Shown here piece after piece: positions 44,873 through 53,633 of a stretch of 64,000 bases of DNA (position 1 is its first letter; each line of letters starts with the position of its first letter). A program made the position numbers and the translations under genes. Source of the stretch: Roseiarcus sp963807735 (lineage in GTDB: Bacteria > Pseudomonadota > Alphaproteobacteria > Rhizobiales > Beijerinckiaceae); contig CAWEDI010000001.1 of assembly GCA_963807735.1 (NCBI GenBank), positions 1-64,000 on the forward strand, read 5' to 3'. The notes beneath the pieces were generated by a model, which worked only from the letters and a program-made list of their open reading frames with translations, was not told the origin of the DNA and did no database searches.

Positions 44873-46141
44873 ATGCAGAATTTCGAGTACCGCGATAGCC
44901 GGCTATACGCCGAACACGTTGACCTGGCTGAAATCGCAGCGAGGGTCGGAACGCCGTTCTATTGCTACTCGACGGCCACATTGAGCCGTCACTTTCGGAT
45001 ATTCACGGACGCTTTCGCAGGCCAGGACGCACTCGTCTACTACGCGATGAAAGCGAATTCCAATCAGGCGGTTCTGAAGACACTGGCCGATCTCGGCGCG
45101 GGCATGGACGTCGTTTCGGAGGGCGAGTTGCGTCGTGCGCTTGTCGCCGGAACAAGCCCATCGAAAATCATATTCTCTGGGGTCGGAAAGTCTAAGGCAG
45201 AAATGGCATTGGGGCTCGAGGTCGGCATTCGCTGCTTCAATATCGAATCCGAACCGGAGCTTGAGGCCCTCTCCGAGGTCGCCGCGTCTCGAAACCAGCA
45301 AGCCCCCATTGCGATCCGAGTCAACCCGGACGTCGATGCCCGCACGCACGTCAAAATTTCCACCGGCAGATCGGAAAATAAATTCGGTGTTCCGATTTCA
45401 CGCGCCCGTGATGTTTATGCGCACGCGAGGCTTTTGCCGGGAATCAGGGTCGATGGCGTCGACATGCATATTGGCTCGCAAATCACCGATCTAGCTCCGT
45501 TCGATAACGCCTTCGCTCTCTTGGCTGAGTTTGTCGGCGCGCTGCGCGCCGACGGACACACGATTCACCATGTCGATCTCGGCGGCGGCCTGGGAATTCC
45601 TTACCATTTCGACAAAGCGCCACCGCCGCATCCGCGAAACTATGCAGAAATCGTCGCTCGCCGGACCCGGAGCCTGGGATGTCAAATTTTCCTGGAGCCC
45701 GGGCGCCTTATCGTGGGCAACGCCGGCATCCTGGTTACCAGCGTCATTTACGTCAAACGCGGTGAGGACAGGAATTTCGTGATCGTTGATGCAGCGATGA
45801 ACGATCTCATCCGGCCCACTCTATATGAAGCGTACCACGAAATTCTTCCCATTAACGCAGGGCGGCTCGATGATCCCCGTTTCGTGGCTGACGTCGTCGG
45901 GCCCGTGTGTGAGAGTGGCGATTTTCTGGCGCTCAATCGCGAAATGTTTGCGCCTCGAGCCGGCGATCTTCTTGCGGTGATGACCGCAGGCGCATACGGC
46001 GCCGTACAGGCGGGTACTTACAACACCAGGCGGCTTGTGCCGGAAGTTCTCGTAAATGTTGACGCTTACGCGATTGTCCGCCCGCGGCCGACATATGAGG
46101 AATTGATCGGCCTGGACAAACTTCCGCCCTGGTTGGCGTGA
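44873..46141 (+). CDS. lysA: Diaminopimelate decarboxylase
   Basis: A 422-residue fold-type III PLP enzyme that makes L-lysine from meso-diaminopimelate. The PLP lysine is in VYYAMKANSNQAVLKTL, phosphate binding in HHVDLGGGLGIPY and LEPGRLIVGNAG, and the active-site Cys-Glu pair from the second subunit in VGPVCESGDF. The length is normal. It is flanked by the LptM-type gene and TIGR02302, the standard order in Hyphomicrobiales. Confidence 0.96.
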   Translation: MQNFEYRDSRLYAEHVDLAEIAARVGTPFYCYSTATLSRHFRIFTDAFAGQDALVYYAMKANSNQAVLKTLADLGAGMDVVSEGELRRALVAGTSPSKIIFSGVGKSKAEMALGLEVGIRCFNIESEPELEALSEVAASRNQQAPIAIRVNPDVDARTHVKISTGRSENKFGVPISRARDVYAHARLLPGIRVDGVDMHIGSQITDLAPFDNAFALLAEFVGALRADGHTIHHVDLGGGLGIPYHFDKAPPPHPRNYAEIVARRTRSLGCQIFLEPGRLIVGNAGILVTSVIYVKRGEDRNFVIVDAAMNDLIRPTLYEAYHEILPINAGRLDDPRFVADVVGPVCESGDFLALNREMFAPRAGDLLAVMTAGAYGAVQAGTYNTRRLVPEVLVNVDAYAIVRPRPTYEELIGLDKLPPWLA

Positions 46142-46185
46142 GGCTTAGACCACGCTGTCAGGGCGATTAGCGCTGAGCGACCGGA

Positions 46186-48642
46186 GTGTCCCGTTTGTCG
46201 CCTAATTCTCAAAACCAAGACCCCAAACTTACCGTCCTTCGACGCCGGGCCGCTCTGACGCTCGTGTGGGAGCGTCTCTGGCCACCGCTGGCTTTCGCCG
46301 GGGCGGTCGTGCTTTTGTTCGCGGCTGCCTCCTGGTCGGGGCTTTGGATCGAAGCGCCCCGTTATGCGCGTCCATTCGTCCTCGGACTCTTCGCGTTGGC
46401 TTTGGTCCTAGCGCTGGCGCCACTGGTTAGGGTCAGGTGGCCCGGGCAAAGGCAACTGCTGGCGCGTCTCGATCGAGACGCGCCCTTCGGTCACAGCCCC
46501 GCCACGGGATTGGAAGATGCTCTCGCCAATGCGGGTGACGATCCGGCGACGCAAGCGCTCTGGGCCCTCCATAAGGAACGGTTGGCTCGAAATGTCGCCC
46601 AGTTGCGGGTTGCGCCCCCTGCTCCGAATCTGGCGGCGCGCGACCCCTATGCCCTGCGTTTCGTGGCGGTTCTATTGGCATTGATCGCGGCGTTCGCCGC
46701 AGGACCAGAACGCTTCGCCAGACTTGCCGCCGCCTTCGGGGGGCTGCCGGAGCTATCGAGCGCGGAAAGCATGCGCGTGGATGCCTGGATTGATCCACCC
46801 GCATACACAGGCAAACCGCCTATCTTTTTGAAGGTTTCAGACGCCGAGCGCATGAGGAGCGTCGTTGTGCCGGAGGATTCTGTTTTCGTCGTGCGGGCCG
46901 ATCCGAAGGTCTTCAGCATTACGGTAACCGGCATGCTTGCGAAGCCGGGCTCCTCTTCATCACAGGAGCGTCGATTTGAAATTCGCACTGACGGGACGGC
47001 AAAAATTATTCAAGGCACGGCGTTATTGGCCGAGGTTGCGATCAAGGTGTCGCCCAGAACGGCTCCATCGATCCGATTGCTCGATCCGCCGCAGAGCAAC
47101 ATTTCGGGTTCTTTGTCCTTGCATTATGCGATCGAGGATGCCTATGGCGTACGCGAAGCAAACAGCGTATTTTCGCTTGTCAAGCCAGACGGCAAAACGG
47201 CGTCCCACACTCTGTTCGGGCCGCCAGTGGCGACGCTGTCACTCCCCGAAGGCGCCAACGGAATTGGTGAGGCTCGTACCACTTTCGATCTTTCGGACCA
47301 CCCTTGGGCTGGCGCGCGCGTAAATATGACTCTGAAAGCGACGAGCGTGTCACGGTCGAGCGCGACAAGCCCGACTGTCGAGGTTACGTTGCCGCAGCGA
47401 CACTTCGCGAATCCATTGGCGAAGGCGTTGGTCGAGTTGCGCCGTGACCTTGTGCTCGATCCAGATCGCAGCAATATGCGCGTCTCGCGCGCGCTGGCAG
47501 CGTTTCGTCTTGGTCCGGACGTTTTCGATACCAGTCCGCGCGTCTATCTCGATCTTGGCGGAATCGAACGTCGCCTCAACGATGCGCACAATGACGACGA
47601 TCTTCGTGAGGTCGCCGCGTGGCTTTGGGCGCTGGCGCTCAGCATTGAAAATGGCGATGCTCCGGAGGCACTCAAGAATCTGCGCGCGGCCGAGGACAAG
47701 CTGCGCGAGGCGTTGCGCAAAGGCGCCAGCCCCTCTGAGCTCAAGGCGTTGACTGAGCGGCTGCGAGAGGCGGCCGAGCGTTACCTCGCCGAGCAGATGC
47801 GTAACGCAGACAAACAAGCGTTGGAAAACGACGCGCCGACGGATTCCAAGGATCTCGACGCGATGCTAGACCGCCTCGAGCAAGATACGCGGTCCGGCGC
47901 CAAAGAGGATGCGCAGGCGATGCTCGATGAGCTTCAAGAAATGACGGAGAATCTGCGCAGCGCGGAATCGAGCCAATCTAACCCGGCCGCGAAGCAGATG
48001 CGCGAGTCCCTTCGCAATCTTGGCCAGCTCTTGAAGGATCAACAAGCCCTGCGGGACGACACTTTCCGTCAGGATCAGAGAGAGCGATCAGGCGGCGCGC
48101 CGCCGGACGATGGCAAAGGACCCTCTTCACTGCAGGATCAGCAAAAGGCGTTGCGGGACCGACTGGAGCGCTTTGAAAAGCAACTACGAAGCTTGGGCGC
48201 CGAAGCGCCGAACAACCTTGATGACGCTGCAAAGGACATGCAGGACGCTGAGCGGAACCTGCAAGGCGATGGCGCTGAGGGAAAGGGTAAGCCCCAGCGC
48301 CGTTTCGGACACTCCGCCAAAGGCGACGCAGTTGACGCTCAGGGAAGAGCGATCGAGGCCCTGCGTCAGGGTCGGCAGTCGATGCAACAAAAGATGCGGG
48401 GGCAGGGCAAGGGAAAAGGTGGTTACGTCGGGATGTCGGGAACCAAACGCGGTGACAATGATGATCCGCTAGGTCGCGGCCAGGATGGCCGGAAGGGAGC
48501 GGCCGTAGGGGAGCTTGCGGGAGGTGCAGATCGTGCTGAGCGAGCTCGTCGCGTGCTGGAGGAGCTCCGCCGTCGCCTCGCTGATCCGAATCGCTCAGTT
48601 GACGAGCGCGACTACCTTGAGCGTCTTATCGGCCAGCCTTAA
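46186..48642 (+). CDS. TIGR02302 family membrane protein
   Basis: An 818-residue protein with membrane segments near the N-terminus (about residues 30-55, 65-85 and 165-185), a large middle domain (RMRSVVVPEDSVFVVRADPK) and a long charged coiled-coil-rich C-terminus (EALRKGASPSELKALTERLR; LRDRLERFEKQLRSLGAEAP) ending in a Gly/Lys/Asp-rich region. This is the TIGR02302 (DUF4175) family found beside lysA in alphaproteobacteria; its function is unknown. The start is GTG 46186. It is convergent with hemJ, two bases apart. Confidence 0.88.
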   Translation: MSRLSPNSQNQDPKLTVLRRRAALTLVWERLWPPLAFAGAVVLLFAAASWSGLWIEAPRYARPFVLGLFALALVLALAPLVRVRWPGQRQLLARLDRDAPFGHSPATGLEDALANAGDDPATQALWALHKERLARNVAQLRVAPPAPNLAARDPYALRFVAVLLALIAAFAAGPERFARLAAAFGGLPELSSAESMRVDAWIDPPAYTGKPPIFLKVSDAERMRSVVVPEDSVFVVRADPKVFSITVTGMLAKPGSSSSQERRFEIRTDGTAKIIQGTALLAEVAIKVSPRTAPSIRLLDPPQSNISGSLSLHYAIEDAYGVREANSVFSLVKPDGKTASHTLFGPPVATLSLPEGANGIGEARTTFDLSDHPWAGARVNMTLKATSVSRSSATSPTVEVTLPQRHFANPLAKALVELRRDLVLDPDRSNMRVSRALAAFRLGPDVFDTSPRVYLDLGGIERRLNDAHNDDDLREVAAWLWALALSIENGDAPEALKNLRAAEDKLREALRKGASPSELKALTERLREAAERYLAEQMRNADKQALENDAPTDSKDLDAMLDRLEQDTRSGAKEDAQAMLDELQEMTENLRSAESSQSNPAAKQMRESLRNLGQLLKDQQALRDDTFRQDQRERSGGAPPDDGKGPSSLQDQQKALRDRLERFEKQLRSLGAEAPNNLDDAAKDMQDAERNLQGDGAEGKGKPQRRFGHSAKGDAVDAQGRAIEALRQGRQSMQQKMRGQGKGKGGYVGMSGTKRGDNDDPLGRGQDGRKGAAVGELAGGADRAERARRVLEELRRRLADPNRSVDERDYLERLIGQP

Positions 48643-48644
48643 TT

Positions 48645-49076
48645 TCAGAATGGCTTAACGATGACAAGAACAACAATGCCGATCATCAGAAGCGTCGGTA
48701 TCTCGTTGAGAATTCGGTAGAAGCGGGGCGACGCGGTGTTGCGGTCTTCCGCGAAAGCGCGCACCCGCCCGGCAAGATAGCCGTGAAAAGCGGACAAGAC
48801 AAGCGCGAGAGTCAGCTTGGCGTGGAGCCAGGGCGCGAGATAGTACTTGAAAGCATAGGCTATATATAGTCCAGTTAGCCAAACAATAATAAAAGCAGGA
48901 TTCATAATTCCTTTTAGGAGTCGTCGTTCCATGACTTTGAAGGTTTCGGAAGATTGAGAGCTTCTTTCGGCGTCCGCGTGATAAACAAACAAACGTGGTA
49001 GATATAGCATACCTGCCATCCAAGAGATCACGGCAATAACGTGGAGAGCTTTAATCCAAATCGCCAAGCTTTCCAT
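48645..49076 (-). CDS. hemJ: Protoporphyrinogen IX oxidase HemJ
   Basis: A 143-residue four-span membrane protein that oxidises protoporphyrinogen IX in haem synthesis. It has the N-terminal His motif KALHVIAVISWMAGMLYLPR, then MNPAFIIVWLTGLYIAY and LHAKLTLALVLSAFHGYLAG with further conserved Lys/His. Its place next to the presumed oriC and ppsR is the same as in many alphaproteobacteria. Confidence 0.93.
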   Translation of the reverse strand: MESLAIWIKALHVIAVISWMAGMLYLPRLFVYHADAERSSQSSETFKVMERRLLKGIMNPAFIIVWLTGLYIAYAFKYYLAPWLHAKLTLALVLSAFHGYLAGRVRAFAEDRNTASPRFYRILNEIPTLLMIGIVVLVIVKPF

Positions 49077-49190
49077 GAACTTTATCCGTCTTTGCCTTTG
49101 GGTATATCTAATTGCCTATGATATTTAATCATATAGCATGGGCATTGGACAATATAAAGAGATTTTTAAGATGAGGTTTTATTAATAGGC

Positions 49191-49199
49191 TGTGGAAAA
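49191..49199 (-). promoter_or_regulatory. DnaA box (TTTTCCACA)
   Basis: Matches TTWTNCACA on the minus strand, at the edge of the AT-rich stretch, where it could help open the presumed unwinding element. Confidence 0.65.
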
Positions 49200-49352
49200 G
49201 ACTCATGGGGCCTTTGAATTGGATTTTCCCCAGACGGGCTAGCCGGTGAGCCAGGGCGCAGGCTTTCACAGGGCTGCGAGGTTATTAATGGAATCTTAAT
49301 GATCTTAAAGGCTTCGTTAACAGGAAAACACAGTGAGGGAGCCGGGCGGTCG

Positions 49353-49361
49353 TTTTCCACA
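49353..49361 (+). promoter_or_regulatory. DnaA box (TTTTCCACA)
   Basis: Matches TTWTNCACA and is immediately followed by a weaker, adjacent CAGTCCACA (49362-49370), giving a tandem pair. Confidence 0.65.
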
Positions 49362-49452
49362 CAGTCCACAGGCGTAGTGGCGTAGGCGGGGAACCGGCGT
49401 TAAACTGTGGACGAATTCAGGGCTTCGGGCAGGTGCGTGTGCGGAGCGGCGG

Positions 49453-49461
49453 TTATCCACA
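49453..49461 (+). promoter_or_regulatory. Consensus DnaA box (TTATCCACA)
   Basis: An exact high-affinity DnaA box, 52 bases before the ppsR start codon, so DnaA bound here could also influence ppsR transcription. Confidence 0.75.
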
Positions 49462-49513
49462 TAGTTCCCCGCTTAGTTGAAATTGTAGGGGATAGGGCTG
49501 CGAGGGGGCTTGC

Positions 49514-50347
49514 ATGGGACGCAGCTATTTTCACCTGCATTTGGTCTCGGATTCGACCGGCGAAACCCTGATCGCCGCATCCCGGGCGGCTGCCGCTCAA
49601 TATCAGGGGGTAGCGTCTATCGAGCACGTATACCCGCTGGTGCGCTCAACAGCTCAACTTGATCGGGTCATCGCCGAGATCGAGGATGCGCCGGGCATAG
49701 TACTTTTCACTTTAGTTGATCCTGAACTTTCGAGGCGTCTCGAGGCAAGCTGCGACCTGTCCGGTTCGCCCTGCCTTTCCGTTCTCGGTCCGATTCTCAC
49801 GCTCTTTCAGTCCTATCTTGGCCAAAATGCAACGTCGCGTGCTGGCGCGCAGCACATGCTCAACGCTGAATATTTTAAACGTATCGACGCGCTAAATTAC
49901 ACCATGCTGAATGACGACGGGCAGATGCCCGAGAATCTTGAACAGGCTGACATTGTGCTGGTGGGCGTTAGTCGCACATCCAAGACGCCGACCAGCATCT
50001 ATCTCGCCAATCGCGGTTACAAGACAGCCAATGTTCCATTTGTCCCGCAAGCCCCGTTGCCAAGAGGATTGACCGAGCTGCGTCGACCATTGATCGTTGG
50101 CCTTATCGCCTCGCCAGAACGCATCATCCAAATACGGCAGAATCGCTTGTTGTCACTTAACGCTGATACGCAGAGTGAATATATCGACCGGGTGGCGGTT
50201 GCAGAGGAGATAGCGGGTTCGCGACGTTTTTTCGCCGAACGGCGCTGGCCCATGATCGATGTAACGCGGCGATCAATCGAGGAGACTGCGGCTGCGATTC
50301 TCGATCTTTATCGCGAGCACCGGCTTAAATTCATTGCGCAGGCTTGA
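49514..50347 (+). CDS. ppsR: Pyruvate,phosphate dikinase / PEP synthase regulatory protein
   Basis: A 277-residue member of the DUF299 family, a bifunctional kinase/pyrophosphorylase that switches PPDK or PEP synthase off and on. The N-terminus has HLHLVSDSTGETLIAASRAA and the nucleotide-binding P-loop is ILVGVSRTSKTPTSIYLANR-like (VGVSRTSKTPTSIYLANRGY). It starts at ATG 49514 directly beside the presumed oriC and is followed by maf, coaE and dnaQ. Confidence 0.93.
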   Translation: MGRSYFHLHLVSDSTGETLIAASRAAAAQYQGVASIEHVYPLVRSTAQLDRVIAEIEDAPGIVLFTLVDPELSRRLEASCDLSGSPCLSVLGPILTLFQSYLGQNATSRAGAQHMLNAEYFKRIDALNYTMLNDDGQMPENLEQADIVLVGVSRTSKTPTSIYLANRGYKTANVPFVPQAPLPRGLTELRRPLIVGLIASPERIIQIRQNRLLSLNADTQSEYIDRVAVAEEIAGSRRFFAERRWPMIDVTRRSIEETAAAILDLYREHRLKFIAQA

Positions 50348-50360
50348 GCTTGACGCTTCC

Positions 50361-50990
50361 ATGACGACTACGCCGCCGATGTCGCAATTTTGGACTTGCA
50401 TCTTCGACCTAGTGCTCGCTTCGGGCAGCGACATACGTCGCCAGTTGCTCGAGGCGGCGGGATTGCCCTTCACCGTAGTTCCGCCGAACGTCGATGAGCG
50501 CGCGATCGAGGTCTCAGCGCCCGATGTTGCTCCTTGCGATCTGGCGCTTGCGCTCGCTCGCGCGAAGGCGCTGGCGATAAGCGCTGAATTTCCGCAGGCG
50601 TTGGTCATCGGCGCCGACCAGGTGCTCTCTTTGGAGCGGCGCATTTTTCACAAGTCGTCGACGCGCCAGGAGGCGCTCAAGGTCCTTCTGGATCTATCGG
50701 GCCGAACTCATCGCCTGACTTCCGCCTTTGCGCTCGCCCGGGGCGGTCGGGTGCTCGAGGCCGATGTCGAAATCGCTGATATGACGATGCGAGTGCTGGA
50801 CGAAGATGCGTTGTGCATTTATCTTGATGCGGTTGGTGAAAGTGTTTTGCGTAGCGTCGGGGCCTATCAGTGGGAGGGACTCGGCGTGCATTTGTTCACC
50901 CGTGCGACCGGGAATCACTCGACAGTGCTGGGAATGCCGATGCTCAAGCTTTTGGCTGCTCTGCGCACGCTCGGCGCGCTCCGGATCTGA
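50361..50990 (+). CDS. maf: Maf-like nucleoside triphosphate pyrophosphatase
   Basis: A 209-residue Maf protein with DLVLASGSDIRRQLLEAAGL at the N-terminus, then VIGADQVLSLERRIFHK and VGAYQWEGLGVHLFTRATGN, the residues that form the nucleotide pocket. Maf enzymes hydrolyse dTTP/UTP or modified nucleotides and affect septation. ATG 50361 is chosen; ATG 50379 is an alternative. It starts 13 bases after the ppsR stop. Confidence 0.9.
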   Translation: MTTTPPMSQFWTCIFDLVLASGSDIRRQLLEAAGLPFTVVPPNVDERAIEVSAPDVAPCDLALALARAKALAISAEFPQALVIGADQVLSLERRIFHKSSTRQEALKVLLDLSGRTHRLTSAFALARGGRVLEADVEIADMTMRVLDEDALCIYLDAVGESVLRSVGAYQWEGLGVHLFTRATGNHSTVLGMPMLKLLAALRTLGALRI

Positions 50991-51003
50991 GTGACGCCGG
51001 CAG

Positions 51004-51612
51004 ATGATCATTGTTGGCCTTACGGGGTCTATCGCGATGGGCAAGTCGACGCTTGCCGCCATTTTTCGTGATCTTGGCGTCCCGGTGTTCGATGCAGACG
51101 AGGCGGTGCGCGAGGTCTATCGCGGCGAGAGCGCTCGAGAGGTTGAGGCGACGTTTCCAGGCGTAACGATTGATGGGGCTGTCGATCGCGAACGACTTAG
51201 CGGCTATGTGGTGGGCGACGGCGCGGCGATGAAGCGACTCGAGGCCATCGTGCACCCTGCTGTGGCCGCACTTAGAAGGGTGTTTCTTGAGCGCGCGACT
51301 CGCATCCCGGCCCGTGTCGCCATTCTGGACGTGCCTTTGTTGTTTGAAACCGGCGGCGACCGTGGCGTGGATGTGGTTCTGGTCGTGAGCGCGCGGCCCG
51401 AGGTTCAGCGTACAAGAGCACTCGCGCGTCCTGGCCTTAACGCGGAGCGCTTCGAGGCGCTGCTCTCGCGGCAGGTGGCCGATTCGCAAAAACGACAACT
51501 CGCGCATTTCGTCATCGAGACCAGCGGTTCGCTAAACGACTCCGTCCGCGAGGCCGAGGATTTCTTGCGAGCGATTATTGGGACGGAGAGAGCAACCCAC
51601 AATCATGCGTGA
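51004..51612 (+). CDS. coaE: Dephospho-CoA kinase
   Basis: A 202-residue kinase for the last step of coenzyme A synthesis. The P-loop is GLTGSIAMGKSTLAAIF, followed by PVFDADEAVREVY and the adenine-site DVPLLFETGGDRGVDVV. Thirteen bases separate it from maf; aroE, which in many alphaproteobacteria lies between them, is missing here. It overlaps dnaQ by eight bases. Confidence 0.95.
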   Translation: MIIVGLTGSIAMGKSTLAAIFRDLGVPVFDADEAVREVYRGESAREVEATFPGVTIDGAVDRERLSGYVVGDGAAMKRLEAIVHPAVAALRRVFLERATRIPARVAILDVPLLFETGGDRGVDVVLVVSARPEVQRTRALARPGLNAERFEALLSRQVADSQKRQLAHFVIETSGSLNDSVREAEDFLRAIIGTERATHNHA

Positions 51613-52294
51613 AATCGTGCTCGACACCGAGACGACCGGTCTCGATCCGGCCAAAGGCGACCGAATCGTGGAAATCGGCGCCGTCGAAATCGTCGATAAG
51701 GTGGCGACCGGCCGCACCTTTCATGTGCTGATCAACCCGGAGCGCGAAGTACCCCAGGACGCGTTCCGCGTACACGGGCATTCGACGGATTCGCTTAAGG
51801 ACAAGCCGAAGTTTGGTAGTATCGCCGAGGAGTTCCTGATTTTCATTGGCGACGACCCACTTGTTATCCACAACGCCGAGTTTGACGTGCGCTTTCTCAA
51901 CGCCGAACTGGGGGTGATCGGCAGAAAACCCCTGGAGACAAGTCGGGTTGTCGACACCTTAGCGTTAGCTCGCCGCAAGCATGGCGGCGGCGCCAATAGT
52001 CTCGACGCTTTGTGCGACCGCTACCGCATCGACCGCTCGCGCCGCGTCAAGCATGGAGCCCTCGTCGATGCGCAGATCCTGGTCGAGATTTATTGCGAAC
52101 TCAGCGGCGGAAGGCAGCGCACTCTAGGCCTAACCGCGCGCGCAGTGAAAGAGGCGAGACCTTTTAAATCCACCACCGTGACAATTCGCGCGATGCCACT
52201 GGCTTCCCGGCTCAGCACGGCGGCCGCGATCGCGCATCGCGCGTACATCGAGGCTCACGAAACCACGGCCATTTGGCTTAAATTTATGAAGTGA
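51605..52294 (+). CDS. dnaQ: DNA polymerase III epsilon subunit
   Basis: A 229-residue DEDDh proofreading exonuclease. Exo I is EIVLDTETTGLDPAKGDRIV, exo II HNAEFDVRFLNAELG, and exo III-epsilon RVKHGALVDAQILVEIY with catalytic His and Asp. ATG 51605 overlaps the coaE stop by eight bases and gives the normal start. It faces secB. Confidence 0.95.
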   Translation: MREIVLDTETTGLDPAKGDRIVEIGAVEIVDKVATGRTFHVLINPEREVPQDAFRVHGHSTDSLKDKPKFGSIAEEFLIFIGDDPLVIHNAEFDVRFLNAELGVIGRKPLETSRVVDTLALARRKHGGGANSLDALCDRYRIDRSRRVKHGALVDAQILVEIYCELSGGRQRTLGLTARAVKEARPFKSTTVTIRAMPLASRLSTAAAIAHRAYIEAHETTAIWLKFMK

Positions 52295-52321
52295 TGCAAG
52301 ATCGCACGTTTGTGATGCTCA

Positions 52322-52801
52322 TCACGCTCGGTTGGGCTGGGCCTGGGCGGACGCCAAGCGCTGCAAATAAAGGCCCTGGAAATCGATCGGGTCGACATAA
52401 AGCGGCGGAAAGCCGCCGCCCCGCACCGCCTCGGCGACGATCTGACGCGCGAATGGAAACAGGATACGTGGCCCTTCAATCATAATAACAGGTTGAACTT
52501 GTTCATTCGGGATATTTTCTAGCCGGAAAACCCCGGAATAATTAAGCTCAAATTTAAACAGAGAGTCCGGACCCTCACCCGCGCCCCCTTCAAGCAGGAG
52601 ACTCACCTCATAGTCGGTAGGCGAAAGCTGGCGCGCGTTGACGTTGATCTGCAGATTGATACGTGGCGCCTGCGATTGCGGGGCCAAACTGCGAGGCGCG
52701 TTCGGGTTTTCGAAGGAAAAGTCGCGCGTGAACTGGGTGAGCACAGAAAATCGCGGTGTATTGGCCGCGCTGGCGCCGCCGTTACCGTCTTGTTCCGCCA
52801 T
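52322..52801 (-). CDS. secB: Protein-export chaperone SecB
   Basis: A 159-residue SecB that holds preproteins unfolded for SecA. Recognisable are VLTQFTRDFSFENPNAPRSL, INLQINVNARQLSPTDYEVS, FRLENIPNEQVQPVIMIEGP and PRILFPFARQIVAEAVRGGGFPP-type end (FPFARQIVAEAVRGGGFPPL). It is convergent with dnaQ, as in Caulobacter and rhizobia. Confidence 0.95.
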   Translation of the reverse strand: MAEQDGNGGASAANTPRFSVLTQFTRDFSFENPNAPRSLAPQSQAPRINLQINVNARQLSPTDYEVSLLLEGGAGEGPDSLFKFELNYSGVFRLENIPNEQVQPVIMIEGPRILFPFARQIVAEAVRGGGFPPLYVDPIDFQGLYLQRLASAQAQPNRA

Positions 52802-53633
52802 GCCCTACTCCCCTGCTTCGCGTTTGGCGGTCGCCGGTAACACGGCGACCCAGCGTCGACAAGCGTCGCCCTTAGACGCTCCGGCGAGCGGCCATTGGTG
52901 CAATGCGGTATTTGAATCGCCAAGCGAGTCGCCTCTCCGATTGCGGCGAGTCCCAGCGCTTCGGCGTCAATCAAATAGGCCTCACGCCACTAGACTCGAG
53001 TTACCTTGGTCGCGTTGGGGACTCAGGAACGATACGGAAAGCCGGACGCCAAACGTAGGCAATTCGACCTCGGTGTACGAGATGCACCATCGGTCCATGG
53101 GATTTGAGGGTCGCGAATACATTTCTGTGTGCGGGACCATTGCAACGCCCTGCCTTTTAAAATGGTCATTATTCGTTAAGCGATAGGCAACCGTCGCGCA
53201 AATTTCAATTTCGGGACAAGGCGTAGCCGTGAGTTTCGTCGCACCGGCTTCAGGCAGTTGTGCGCCGGCCTAATCTTAGAGTCCGATATTTTTGCGACTT
53301 TAAGCCCCAATTCGATTCGTTGCATATCTCGTGACGATAATATTGTGATTGATCGACGATCTAAAATATCGAGATGGCGTAAAGTTGTTTTACAAAAAAT
53401 TCAATATACATCAACGTAAATAGATTATATGCAACTGATATCGCTGTTAACAATATTATAATACGTTACGTAATACAGAATCGACAATTTGACCAATGTA
53501 CAATTCGTGATGGACGTAACGTAATCTTGCCTATCCAAAATAAATCTGTATCCCCGAGCGATCGGCGGCGAAGCATCGAAGTGATTCGCGCGCGGCTGCG
53601 CCGTCTTGGATGTGAGCGCCCTGGGGGTTCGCG
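52802..53633. other. Intergenic region: secB upstream DNA, then an AT-rich block before the giant repeat gene
   Basis: 832 bases with no credible gene. From about 53270 to 53560 the DNA becomes markedly AT-rich compared with the rest of the window (for example around 53380-53470), with runs of TA steps and a TTACGTAA palindrome near 53468. Such blocks before surface-protein genes are typical targets of xenogeneic silencers or MucR/Ros-type regulators. GGGGG at 53622-53626 is the likely ribosome-binding site of the repeat gene. Confidence 0.6.

Larger units (their letters stand above)
49077..49513. other. Probable chromosomal origin of replication (oriC)
   Basis: A 437-base gene-free stretch between hemJ and ppsR, where Caulobacter and rhizobial origins lie (hem gene / ppsR-maf-coaE-dnaQ). 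It contains one perfect DnaA box TTATCCACA (49453-49461), two TTTTCCACA boxes (49353-49361 plus; 49191-49199 minus), and weaker ones (TTTTCCCCA 49224-49232; CAGTCCACA 49362-49370; TCGTCCACA on the minus strand 49414-49406). About 110 bases of AT-rich DNA (49081-49190) could be the unwinding element. TTAA-rich stretches (49285-49320) resemble, but do not exactly match, CtrA half-sites. Confidence 0.78.

Noticed and set aside
49285..49320. CtrA-like TTAA-N-TTAA sites in the presumed oriC
   Set aside because: Spacings are 5 and 8 bases instead of 7, so they do not fit the CtrA consensus well enough to list as sites.
52638..53186. 182-residue plus-strand frame across the secB start
   Set aside because: It runs antisense to secB for its first third and has no recognisable domain or coding pattern.
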